A stretch of 64,000 bases of DNA from Calycina herbarum (Eukaryota > Ascomycota > Leotiomycetes > Helotiales > Pezizellaceae), in NCBI GenBank assembly GCA_001414485.1, contig LLEY01000156.1, forward strand, positions 62,001 to 126,000, written 5' to 3'. The position numbers and the translations under genes are program-made. The notes below the pieces were generated by a model, which was not told where the DNA came from, searched no databases, and saw only the letters and a program-made list of their open reading frames with translations. Every line of letters begins with the position of its first letter. The first letter of the stretch is position 1. Of the stretch, positions 32,864 through 44,597 are shown in pieces.

Positions 32864-35093
32864 ATGGAAGTACGAAACACATGGGAAGAGCTGACAGCAC
32901 TCAGCATCACTGATAAAGGTATGCTTTTCCCAACATTCCACCATCAGTGGTCCATCACCATGTGATACACCGAAGTATTGTTGCTACAACTTGAGCTCTA
33001 AATCGAGCCTCATAATTCCCATGCCCATGGAAACAGCTGAAAAAGTTCAGATCTAGGATCCGAAAATAATGTCAAGTTGAAGACAAATCACGGAGACAGC
33101 ACCTTGAACTTTGAAGAAGGGCGAAATGAAATACACCAGTTATCAACAGAAATTTCAGGAACTCAAAGTGGCGAAGAGCAAATTTAAAAGAGCATGATTT
33201 CCAAGGTTTACGATCCTGGTAAGTAACAGTCTCTCTTGTGAAAAACTAATGTTGGCTAACGTATATAATTAGAAAATTGGGATATCCTACAGAGTATTAA
33301 AGAAGCCGTCGAAGTTACCGACGAAGGTGTCAGAATTCATTCTCAGCTGGGGAGGACAGCGTTGTTAGATTGTCCGGTCTCAACTGAACCGACAAGCTTT
33401 ACTCTATTTTCGAATCTCCCACAAGAACTCAGAGACAAAATTTGGAAGGACGCTCTGCCGGACCCAAGAATTGTTTGTGTGCAGCCTGTCCCGTTGTCAA
33501 CATACCAAAGGTTACGTCGTTCCGAATGAAGGAAAAGAAAGGCGCGGTGAGGAAAGAATACTCAGTCCACTCGTCCACGTATGTCGCGAATCCCGAAAGG
33601 TTTTCCCTGAAAACTACAAACCAGTGAGAATCATCAAGGAACGAGAGGAGCCAGCAGATGATGACCCAGACTATATCTTCAAATATAGCATGGCACACGT
33701 CTTCATCAATTACAGCGCTGATACTCTGGTTTTGCACTAGGATATACTATAGCATTTGGATATATCAAGAATCAAGAGACTGGCCGTTATGTTGGGTGAA
33801 ACCGCATACAGTCAGTTGCGATTTAACCTTTAATTCAGGCACTTTTTTGTGCTTTTTTTATTTTAAGGTTTTTCCCCTCTTTTCTTCGAAAGACAGAAAA
33901 TAAAAGTAATCTAAAGGAGACAAAACCTAGCTAGAAAGAAGCGCTATAGTTACTTATCTCTTCTTATAACTTCTTACTATTTTAACTTATATACTATAAA
34001 AATAATTTAAAGAATAGAAAAAGTTAGAAAAACCCCCTTTTCTTGAAAGTTTTTCACTTTCCCTATCCTAAGCTTACTAAGCTTAACTGCCTCTGGTAAG
34101 GCCTTATAAAAAGTAGAATATAAATATAAATTTCTATTTTATATATAAAAAGTTTATAGAGTAATAAATAATATAGAGCTCTTGTTTCCTGGTATCTAGA
34201 GTATACTAGTATATGTTGTTGTTTAGTAAAGAGTAAAATAAGATATAAAAGAGGGGAAAAGTAGATATTTTTTCAAAAAAGCACGGTTTACAAAAAAAAA
34301 GCTGAATTCAAGGTTAAATCGCAACTGACTATACATCAATGCGGCTAGACAAGAAAGAACGCATATGCCCAACACATTTCCCTGGAACTCCATCCCGCAG
34401 CAGTGTCCACTCCTTGAGGAACTCTATGGCATCTTGTGCGACTCCTACGACTTAGGAATCTTCCATGATAACGGTGTTGGGGATTCAGACTTGATCTTCT
34501 TAGACGATATCGACCTATCCATTCTTGATGCTAGGCGGTTTCTAGTGAGGAATTACCCCACTCCGGAGAGCTTTACCTATTGTAAAACAAAATTCAGCGA
34601 TGCGGATTACCGGAAGGAAGAAAATATTCGGGACAACCCTCTCCAAAGACAAACCGAGTTACTGAGAGAAGAGCTCGACAGACACGAGACAAAAAATGCA
34701 CATTTTTGGGAGAAGGTCAAACTCTCTTGTGTTTTGCCAGCATTGAGATGCAAGGAATTATTCCACGCTAAACTCCACTATATTACACCGAAACCCGGTT
34801 CGAATGTTGACAAGGGTTTTGAGAAGGAGAAGAATGGAGTCTACCCGGACTGGTATCGAGTTTGGGAGCCCATCTCAAAGATTGACTCGATAGTTCTCTT
34901 AACGCCGTATCGAAACGGAATGTGCTGGGTTTGTCAGAAGGATGGTGCGTTTTGCGACGCAGAAAATATTCGTCCGAGAACGGATAGCAGTGTCATCCCC
35001 AGGAGTATGATCACTGCATGTTCGACGAAGAAACGTCCCAGGCCACTCAGAAAGAATGAAAGAACTAAGCCATACTACAACTACTACTTCTAA
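32864..35093 (+). pseudogene. 2EXR-domain gene broken by a MITE, a stop and a frameshift
   Basis: A short first exon from the ATG at 32864 (MEVRNTWEELTALSI) and later exons follow the family plan. An in-frame TAA occurs at 33185-33187. The 2EXR core (SFTLFSNLPQELRDKIWKD then LPDPRIV) is at about 33397-33480. The next block (LVHVCRESRKVFPENYKP, about 33570) is in a shifted frame. At 33808 the gene is split by a 523-bp MITE with TA duplication. The frame before the insert (...LDISRIKRLAVMLGET) and after it (...PNTFPWNSIPQQCPLLEELYG, open to 35093) are in register if the insert and one TA are ignored. The downstream half is an uninterrupted 240-codon frame, so the insertion appears relatively recent. 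Confidence 0.75.
33809..34331. mobile_element. 523-bp TIR element (family A MITE) inside a 2EXR gene
   Basis: Ends CAGTCAGTTGCGATTTAACC and (read inward from the right) TAGTCAGTTGCGATTTAACC form inverted repeats of more than 30 bp, flanked by TA at 33807-33808 and 34332-34333. No coding frame. Subterminal GCACTTTTTTGTGC on the left and AAAAAAGCACGGTTTACA on the right match the copy at 14659-17051. AT-rich interior. Confidence 0.9.
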
Positions 35094-35799
35094 AAGGAAA
35101 GGCACCAAAGGTTATTCATTCTCTTCAAGCGCAGGGGTCACATCACGTATGAAAGATTAGATTTGCTACATTACATTGAAGGAACTTTAATTGTTAGATT
35201 GTAATCTATTTTTTCTCAAAAGTGAAGAAAAAGGTCTTGCAACGTGACAGCTTGGAATCAGAGCAACCGTGAACAGCTAGTATTTTGCTTCTCATACAAA
35301 GCACCTGGTCGTCTCCCAACAGAGAAACATATAAATTTTTCGTGAATCGGTCGTAAGATTACACTTGTTTGGTGTAAAAGCAATATCTTAAATATATCTC
35401 AAGACAAACGTGCCACCCCTATAAGATTTACCTCATGATCTATCACATATATAAGCCATAATACAACCAAGGAGACTTACGTCGCTGGAAGTTAGATAAT
35501 AGGGCAGTAATTCCAGGCATTGCATGTTACCTCACAGATTTATTTACATCACTCTCGCACTGGTAAAGTTACCTAGTCATACCCCCTTGGGCCTTTATAT
35601 CTTCGGAACCCACTTATTTTTCTAATTTTTCTAATTTTATTCTCCCTTGTCTGTTTCTCTCTCATTAAATAACGAGTGAAGTCACAACCGTGCCCGGTAG
35701 TGTAACACTAGCGCCCTCTCTGGATATAAATTGTCGGCCCAGACAGCACTGACTAATTTGAAGAGTTGGCGCCCAAGGTTCGTGCCAATATTGCTCATC
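35094..35799. other. Intergenic, nothing recognised
   Basis: No family-like frame. It carries the upstream region of the AIM9-like gene. Confidence 0.4.
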
Positions 35800-37677
35800 A
35801 TGAGTTCTCGCCTGCTTAATGCTCTTCGCTATCGACTTCGTCCATCTCTATTCTGCGGGAAATATGGTCATCCAATAGTAAACATCCGCAATCAAAGCAC
35901 AATTCACGACATGCCTCAACTTCGAGCGATCGGACCCGATGAAAAAGGCAAGAACTCTTAATTCTTGGAAGAATATTTGGTGCTAACTAGCTCAATAGAA
36001 GTTGATATGTGCCAAAACGATTTTGACTTCAACCTACCCGAGCTTCTAAAAGTCGCAGTTACTGCGACACCTGGTGGGCTCGCCCAGTATTGTATGTTTC
36101 AAGTTCACCCAAGCTGTTCCAAATTTATCTCTCATCGTCTCCTTGGCTTCTGTGACCGTTTCTCTTCCACTTACTCTAACTTGTCGCTCCGCAAAACCCC
36201 ACACTAATTCAGGACAGGCACCAAAGTCCTCATGGTGAAACCAGGAAAGAACAACAATGGTTATCTTCTTACCATGAATAATGGTGCCGAGATATTCGCA
36301 AGGATTCCTCAAACTGGACCTGCATTCTATAAGATCGCCTCCGAGGTGGCAACTCGTCGATTTGTATATTTGACCTGCTATCTTCCTATCCTATTCAGAC
36401 TTATACTTATTGAAGGACTTAGCTCACAAGCGTACTGGAGATTCCGATACCAAAAATTCTGGCATCCTCTCCACATTTCGACAACTCAGTCGGATCGGAA
36501 TATATCCTTGAGGAAAAGGGTCAAGGTGTACCTCTTGGAAAATTCTGGGACGACATTCATTTGCCTGGTGATGTCCGTCTCCGCATCGTCAACGAAGTGA
36601 CAAAATTGGAGAGTAAGCTTGCTGAAACAGTGTTCCCAAAGATTGGCAGTATTTATTGCTGTGTCGATGGTCCCTTTGACGAACCAGTGTCATTTAAAGT
36701 CAGAAGTTCGGAAATCCCAAGTATAATTAACCGGCTTCCAGAGAACCTTCAAGACCCTGACAGCTCACACAGTATATGGACTATTCAGGAACTCGCTATA
36801 GGACCATTGGTGGATAAAGCTTGGTTGAAAACAAGCAGGGGACCATGTGTGTACCATCTCTTTCCTATCTATTTTCGTTTCAGGAACTAAGTATTGGTAG
36901 ACAAATCCCCACTCGATTATCTCAAAGGACTAAGCAAGAATGAGGTCATCTACCTCGAGAACACCACTCCTCTGAGTTCTACTTCACAAGCACTTTTGAC
37001 CAAGTTGTTGAATCTTTATGAACTGCTGGCTCCTGCTATGGTCCCTCCTATCTTGCCAAACGTCGAGTTCAAGAAACAGCATCTAAACATAAAAATGGAC
37101 GACTTCAACATTTGTCGACCGACCCTATGGCACCCGTACCTTGATGTGAACAACATCTTTGTCGATCCGTCGAGTAAGAAAATCACTCAAATTATCGGTT
37201 GGCAGTCGGCTCAAATCCTCCCATTATATCTACAAGCCGGTGTACCACCAATTTTCGAACACACGGGAAAATTTTACCCTCCCGGAAAAAGGGGGGTTAG
37301 GAAACTTTAGAGCGCTTGAAGCAACGAAGAATACAAGCCGGGACTTCGTTCGCAATTGGTATGGTGAGGGAATTCACAAGTATTACCTCGAGGTGAACAT
37401 GGAAAAAAACCCCAGGAGTTGGGTGGCGTACATGTATATTGGCAACAAGTTGAAGAACAGGCAAACACGAGCACCCACAATCATCAAACAGACTCGAACA
37501 TGGAATGACGAAGCCATTTTCAGCCTGGAGTCAGCGTTGCGAGATGTAGTTTTACATTTCGATGACCTGACAGATCATACCCCGGGCATTGGACCATGTC
37601 CTGTTCAATTTACCAAGGAGGAAAACGAGCGTTTTGCGAGGGAGTCGGAGAAATGGAAGAGGTCAGGTAAGAAATAG
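35800..37677 (+). CDS. AIM9/aminoglycoside-phosphotransferase-like protein, catalytic residues lost, frameshift near 37290
   Basis: Inferred exons are 35800-35947, 35999-36091, 36218-36363, 36423-36846 and 36892 to 37677. The first intron starts GC (AAG|GCAAGA) and has a GCTAAC branch site. The N-terminus (MSSRLLNALRYRLRPSLF) looks like a mitochondrial presequence. The spliced product then follows the fungal APH/AIM9 family: LPELLKVAV, GYLLTMNNGAEIFARIP, ASEVATRRF, VGSEYILEEKGQGVPLG, WTIQELAIGPLVD. In the catalytic loop the expected HPDL reads HPYL (HPYLDVNNIFVD), and the expected IIDWQ reads IIGWQ, so both catalytic/metal-binding Asp residues are replaced. The frame changes in a homopolymer-rich stretch (AAAAAGGGGGG, about 37288-37300) before the conserved C-terminus (NPRSWVAY to GPCPVQFTKEEN). 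A pseudokinase or young pseudogene is likely; a sequence error could explain the frameshift but not the two substitutions. Confidence 0.75.
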
Positions 37678-39174
37678 AACTTCTGCTCTGGATTGTGTAA
37701 AAGGTTGTACAGGAAAGTTGTAGATAATAATCACCAAACCTCTCCTCTCCTTCTAAGCGAGGTTGTTTACACTAGCATTTTGTTTTTCGTTTGTCTGATT
37801 CTATGATCTTTTAAGCTCAATGAATCACAACTTGTGCAACTACTTGAAACCATTCGGAGATACTTACAAAGAGTTGGCCTAACTCGTTCTCCGGGAAATT
37901 GCCAATTCATGATTGGTTGTTGGAGTTGAATCCTAAACCATAATAACCCTCAAGGTGACTTTGTACGCAGATATATAGCAAGGTGGAATAAAGAACTTCT
38001 ATCAAGAGACAAAACGATATATACGTGAAATCGCGGGGTAATTGGGAAAGAAGCAAACCCCACCTCGAGCCCGCTAACCACAGGGCTGCAGTTACGGGCT
38101 AGCTTGTCAGCAGCATGACAGCCTGAACTTTCTCCCAAACAACTTCAACCACTGTCAACACGACACAACGAGCCAGCTATCAACGATTCGGCAGCGATTA
38201 CCTAGTTTTCACAGATGTGAGACTGCATCGTCTTCTCATTGGAGTTCTAACGACACCATACTAGAGCCATACTCGCAGTTCCAGAACACTGGGCTGCTGT
38301 CAGCATAGTAGTCTGAAGACTTGAACTCCATTCAACACCACAGCGACCACCAGCTCATGGATTTCAGCTGGCAGATAATACCTTCCTCGAGCTCCTGCGC
38401 ATGCGACACTGCGATTGACTCGGAACTCTCTCGAATCGTTCGAATCCCACAAACCCGGGCTTTCTTGCCACAGCCCTCCCTCGACTTCCTCGACTCGGGC
38501 TTGGAGGGCGACTTCGGCACCGAAGTGAAGGCACCGAAAGCTGACGATGCCGGATGCATGGCGCAAAACTATACATGAACTTTGGGAACGATACTGGGAG
38601 ACCAAAGAACCAGAGAATCGAGGCCGACGCGCGGGAAGGAATTGCTCATTTCCCGCTGGAATCTTGAGGTAGGATTACAGAGATACAGGTACAGGCATCA
38701 GCAGAGGCCCAACGAAATCAAAAGACGCGTTTTTCCCTAGGCACCAACACCAACATTGTTTCAAGTGGAACGACAGGAATGAGGCTATCATAGCGAAGGT
38801 ATCTTTGCGCTCGCACGGAGAGTATCCAACAGCCTACGGCCGGATATTCCTCCGAAGTCGAAGGAGGCAACGTGCGAATGCGAGGGGCATTTTATTAATG
38901 ACAGCTCGTTATTGGCCAGGTCGTAGCCCCGTTTTATAATATCCGTGGTGCTTTTCAATTCCCGGATGAGAGATACGCGACTGCTTGTCTTACGCCCGTA
39001 CTTATACGTACAATGTTGTGAGGTTTGTTTTCTTTTTGGTATTCTACCCGTGAATAGATAAAGCTTCATTCTACTTCTCTCTACGTCAAACTTCTTCACC
39101 AGCTACTCCCCATCTCTTTCCTAATTTTCAACTTTCATCTCCTTCACACCGCCCCTCCGGTTGAGAAACTCAAC
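37678..39174. other. Intergenic, no gene supported
   Basis: Overlapping open frames at 38300-38600 on both strands have no family resemblance. The last few hundred bases are pyrimidine-rich and resemble a promoter of the following gene. Confidence 0.45.
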
Positions 39175-40507
39175 ATGGCGACCTCACCACTTCTTCGAAT
39201 CACAGGATTCACGAAGACTTCCAATCTTGTTTATTTTTTCTTGACCGCCTTTGTGTTCTCTGTATTCTGCATGGCTCACGTCAAATTCACGATATTCTGG
39301 AAGTTTCCCAGGGGAACGGGTGAAGAGTATTGGTATAGGGATATGGCGATGAGAATTGCCATGCAAGTCCATTTATACAGCGTTATTCGTCAGTTTCTTC
39401 CCAATCGAACTTTCTTCGATCGAAAATACTTACAAAATAAAACAGCTGCTGGAATTCTGTTGCCCTTGCAATTCGTCCCTATGATGAGGAGAAAATTTAT
39501 CACGCTACACAAGTATTCTGGGAGACTGCTTTTTGTTCTGCTGATAATTGCAAACATCAGTAAGTGAATTCTTCATGATCTGGACTAATTGAAGATTACT
39601 GACATGGTGAATAGCTGCATTGAAAGTTGGCCCGCATTCTGCAGGGGGCACAGTCGACACACAATCCGCCGTCGTGGTTCTTTCCTTAGCAAGCACAGTT
39701 GCGATATACAAATCCTGGAGTGGAATCCGCAACCTCCACATCGACCAACATCGCATCTGGGTAATCAGACTCTGGGCCTGGGTCGGCGCCGTAAGTATTC
39801 TCCCAACTCCTGGTAGACAAGAAAAGCGGCAGCGATCTTTCTTCTCGATGTTTTTCGGATGTTTTTACTCTATAGCAGAGTTCAAAGTATTAATCTGGTT
39901 ATTCGGAACAATTGAAGTCGATTTTTCCAAGTTTCCAGGACGATACTTCCCGTTCTTCGAAATGGTTGGGAGAATGATTTGAGTTATCCCACGGGGCTGG
40001 AAGAATGGAAGCTATCCACTGCCGCTTTTATTGTCTACTGCGAGCCTAACTAGCTCCCAACAATCCTAACAATATGTTCAGATTCTCTCACTACGGATCA
40101 TGCTGATGCCCCTCATCATCGGAATCATGATCTTCTCCCCGGGCAAATACCACTTCGCGAAATCCTGCGCGGAAATCATCTTCCTCTACCCAGAAGCCAC
40201 CACGAATTCCACCACAATCGCAAATATGTATGAGAGGTATCCGATTTGTGCAAATCTTGGACCTGGGGTGGCGGAAAACACGTTCGTCGCGATTACGGCG
40301 TCGATGGCTAGTAAGCAGCGACCTGAGGAGAACGCTGCGATGTTCAATCTTACTTTTGGGGTGGCGTTTTGGTTGGGGTTAGTGATTAATGTTTCGGCGT
40401 GTGAGATTTATTTGAATTGCACGAGGGAGGAGGATGAGAGACTGAAGAAGTTTAGTTTGTTGAGGAGGAAGGCTGCGGGGTTGGAGAAGGAGGGGAAGAC
40501 AGAGTGA
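39175..40507 (+). CDS. DUF2306-family multi-pass membrane protein
   Basis: Exons 39175-39559, 39615-39790 and 40082-40507 (328 residues). Hydrophobic segments occur at about residues 18-38, 115-130 and several times thereafter. The block LHKYSGRLLFVLLIIAN, the SWSGIRNLHIDQHRIWVIR segment and RLWAWVGA fit the DUF2306 family (predicted membrane proteins with conserved His residues). The protein should sit in a cellular membrane; the biochemical role is unknown. The second intron is 291 nt, several times longer than others in the window, but has a GTAAGT donor and phase-0 join giving ...GAILSLRIMLMPL. The tail is charged and cytosolic-looking. Frame is intact. Confidence 0.8.
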
Positions 40508-42118
40508 GGTTGAGAATGAAGATTTAGCTGGTTTCGGTGGCGTGATTCTTTCGGTGTACAAAAGCAATAGACGTTGATTTGAGAGAGCCCCTTTTCTTGT
40601 CATACCTTGGTGGTGTTCAGCAAGCGCTGAATCCGTCTGTCGTGGAGACCGGGAGGTGGAAATGCGTCCAGTCTTTTCCAGACGATTAGAAGTTGTACGT
40701 CAGATACTCGTACCTTCCCAAACGGGATGCATATACCTTGTGTTATTCTGAACCCTGGCAACCCTGTCTCCTGCTAAGAGGAAATTTTGGTGAGTGAAGA
40801 AATTCTCAGGGTAGTGACGAAGGCTAACTGTTTTCGGTTTGGGTCCAGACGTTGGGCTCTCGAGGTCGCGCCTTCCCTCACCAAACTATCGCATCGCTTC
40901 GAGCATAGATTCTCGTTGTTGCGGCATTCGCGCATTCAAGTCACAAGTACCTCTCCCTAGCTCTTACCCCGCGATATTGACCATGTGCATCACCAGGATG
41001 TCAGACCAAAACGGCCCGTTTACAATCCACCCCCCTCTTGAATTTCTCCTAGCCTCAACAATATTCCGAGGCATCCTTCCGATGTTCATGCAATTAATCT
41101 ACATTTTGTATCGAAAGTCCCGAAACCGCGGACGAACGAGATTGAAAGGGTTTAGTTCAAGTTGCATCGCTTTCATGTGCTTCCCTGCTTTGCTGCAAAA
41201 TATGGGGGTCTTGTGAGTTCAAATCAACGCCAAATGCTCGTTCTTTTCTTTCCCGAGGCGCGATCTTGGTCACGAAAGATGTGATGGAGACGGGGATAAT
41301 GGCTAGTTCCCCATATTTTCAAAACGCCTTCCTGATCGAAAGATCTGGTGAACGACATGCTATCCCCAAGTGGTGCGCTACATTATATGGTTTGAATGCG
41401 GCGCGACAGCTTTTGTGGGGTATAGGTATATTGTTGGACCGGCTCTGTACCGGGCTACAGCTTCCAAGTTGCGACCCCTTGAAGGCGTTCGCTTCTCTCT
41501 CGGCACTAAAGCTTGCACGAAGCTTCGCACATTGGCAAAACATCCTCTAGGTACCCCTGAATCTTCTTTTCAATGTAATTTTTCCACCTTGAAGCTTTGG
41601 AAGTATCCTTGTGCTTCCGCGCTTGTGGATGGTTAGTCGGATGTTGACTCTAGTCATCGGGCAGGCACGATGCTTCATCGCTCCTTCCCTCCAACCATTC
41701 CTGGTCCGGATGCCGGTACATGACATCAAAATTTACTGAATATTCTCACGATGTGTCCAACATATTTCTCGAACTTCATCATGTGTTAACCCGGATCACG
41801 ACCTGGACATCGGTGTGTAAATCCTCTGCAACATCCCCTCGTTCGTGCATAGTCAGAGCACGCTTGCACTTGTTGGACCTGCATTATCGATCTCTTCAAT
41901 CTTTCTTCCAAGCTTGTGACCATTCATACCCCAGTCGCTCTCTTTTGCTTCACGGCCATCTTTCACTTACAGGATACCCCGCATTGTCCAGTTCGTTCAG
42001 TATTCCACCGATAAAATATTCATAACGGCCACAGTTCCTGGCGTTCAACACAAAATATCGACTCATCTGGATTTGGAAACTCGTCTGACAACCCTTCTTT
42101 CATCATTAAACCTCAACG
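40508..42118. other. Intergenic, no gene supported
   Basis: Several open frames of 75-125 codons between 40839 and 42025 overlap and match nothing recognisable. Confidence 0.4.
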
Positions 42119-44597
42119 ATGAAGCTCCTCAACCTGTCGCTACTCGCCATCACGGCTCTCTTCAATGTCACAAATGCAGCAGCTTTACAAACTCCCAAAT
42201 CAACGTTTACCCCCGCACGGCCTCCGGCGATACCTCTTGCTGTCAAGTCACCTTACCTGAGTACCTGGTTATTTGCTGGTAGCGATGGAGGAAATGGAGG
42301 CTACCTGGCTGGTCAATGGCCTCAATTTTGGGCGTATGTTTCATCCAAACTCTTTTCTTGTTCAAAACTAACTTATTTCGAAGTGGACAAACCACTGCCT
42401 GGACGGGATTGATTCGTGTGGATGGTGTAGCATACACATGGATGGGAGCTCCAGGATCCCAATCAGTTTTCCAGAAGGCTTTTACTTATACGGCAACTTC
42501 AAGTCAATTTACGATGGATGTTGGTGGGAAGATTGAGAGTAAGTAACCTGTGACTTTCCCCTTTGCTTTCAGTCTCCCCAGATCTCACCTCTGGGATTTT
42601 GATATCGTCTTCCCCGCATTCTCAATTCTCTTTTTCGCTAGAGTTTACTAACTTGCCATAGTGAATATCACCTTCACTTCCCCAGTTGAACCAGATGACA
42701 TCAAGCGCCAATCGCTTTTGTTCTCATATCTAGAGGTCAAAGTGAGTTCGATAGACGGGGCAGGTCATCAAGTACAAATTTACACAGACATTTCTGCTGG
42801 TGAGCTATTTCTAATTCATCAACATGGGAAACAACTGACTCATGAAACAGAATGGGTTGCTGGAGACCACAGCTCTATAGCACAATGGGACTACGGCGTG
42901 ACAACAGACAACGTTGCTTATCACAAAGTTTATAGACAAACTCAACTCGCATTCAGCGAAACCTCAGATCAAGCTGACTGGGGCAACGTCTACTATTCCA
43001 CTAAAAACAGCTTGAACCTTGCATATCAATCTGGTCCTGATTCTGTAGTTCGCCAACAATTCTTGAAAAATGGTACTTTGACAAACACCAAGGACACAAA
43101 TTACAGACCAATCAGCCAAGATTGGCCGGTTTTCGGGTACTCAAGTGACTTTGGCACTGTTCAACGAGAAACTCACTCAACTCTTTATACCATTGGGATC
43201 GCTCAAAAGCAAGCTATTCAGTTTGATGGTACAACTGGAATCATTCCTCTTTCTTCGTTGTGGACAAGCTATTTTGCAACCGAAGAGGATTCTGTGAGTG
43301 CTCAAACAGCTCTTGGTATTGCCATCAACTAATGTTCTCAGGTCGGATTTTTCTACAATGACTACGGTACTGCAGGTAGAACCGCTCGAACTCTCGATGC
43401 CAAGATCGCCAAAGATTCCGTCGCTGCTGGAGGCCAAGCCTATTCAATTGCCACGACTCTTGCAACTCGACAAGCATTCGGAGCTACTCAACTCGTTGGA
43501 AACTTGACGAAGCAATATCTATTCTTGAAGGAAATCAGCTCTGATGGCAATACTCAGACTGTGGATGTCATTTTCCCGTATCACCCGATTCTTCTTTACT
43601 TGAAGCCTGAATGGTTGAAATTACTGCTGGATCCACTGTTTGAGAATATGGAGAGTGGACATTATCCTAATAAGTATTCGATGCATGATCTGGGGGCGCA
43701 TTATCCAAATGTAGGTCATGGTTTCTGTTCTCGTATTACTAACTTGTTCCTTGCGTTTGATTCAGTTGCCACCAGAAGACATGTTTCGAAGGCTGACTCG
43801 ATTACCAGGCGACCGGACATCCCGATGGTCTCGATGAGCCAATGCCCCTAGAGGAATGTGGAGATATGCTTATCATGACACTCGCATACGCCCAAAGACT
43901 CAAGGATAAGGACTACCTCAAACAACACTTCAAACTCCTCGATCAGTGGACCCAATACCTCATCGAAGAAGCTCTCATTCCCGCAGATCAAATCTCCACC
44001 GACGATTTCGCAGGCTCCCTAGTCAACCAAACAAATCTTGCACTCAAAGGCATCATCGGCATCCAAGCCATGGCCGCAATTGCAAACGTAACCGGAAACA
44101 CAGTAGTAGGAGCAAACTACACCAAAATTGCCTCCTCCTACCTCACACAATGGCAGAAACTAGGAATCGCCCACGACGCAAAACCTCCACATACAACACT
44201 CGGTTACGGTCTGAACGATACCCACGGTCTCCTCTATAATCTGTACGCCGATAAAGAGTTAGCTCTCAACTTCGTACCCCAGAGTATCTATGATATGCAA
44301 TCTGCTTTCTACCCGACGGTCATGTCTACGTATGGAGTCCCGCTAGATACGAGACATGATTATACGAAGAATGATTGGGAGTTTTTTAGTGCTGCTATCT
44401 CTAGTGCATCGACGAAGCAAATGTTCCTTGACCGCATTGCGAAATGGATTCAGGAGACGCCTACTAATCTTCCGGTGACAGACTTGTATGATGCTGATAC
44501 GGGGAATTGGCCGATTGGGAGTGGGCATTTTGCTGCGAGGCCGGTGGTGGGGGGGTATTTTGCGTTGTTGGCGTTGAATGGGGCTGTGGGGTTTTGA
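42119..44597 (+). CDS. gtaA: Secreted glutaminase A (GtaA) family protein
   Basis: Six exons: 42119-42333, 42384-42538, 42662-42799, 42851-43293, 43342-43710 and 43809-44597 (702 residues). A signal peptide (MKLLNLSLLAITALFNVTNA) leads into AVKSPYLSTWLFAG and WTGLIRVDGVAYTWMG, the DUF5127 start of fungal GtaA proteins. The middle region (DUF4965) has YPNKYSMHDLGAHYPN joined to ATGHPDG, and the C-terminal DUF1793 has MPLEECGDMLIMTLAYAQR, STDDFAGSL, QTNLALKGIIGI, VPLDTRHDYTKNDWEFF and FAARPVVGGYFALLAL. The usual length is about 690 residues, so the gene is complete. GtaA enzymes deamidate glutamine outside the cell. The acceptor at 43808 was preferred to one at 43765 because only it restores the ATGHPDG block. 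Many N-glycosylation sites are present. All frames intact, so likely functional. Confidence 0.9.

Noticed and set aside
36211..36217. Acceptor at 36212 for the second AIM9-like intron
   Set aside because: It would create an immediate TGA; the acceptor five bases later keeps the frame and gives the family sequence.
43711..43765. Short version of the fifth GtaA intron
   Set aside because: Using the acceptor at 43765 leads to a stop; the acceptor at 43808 restores the conserved ATGHPDG block.
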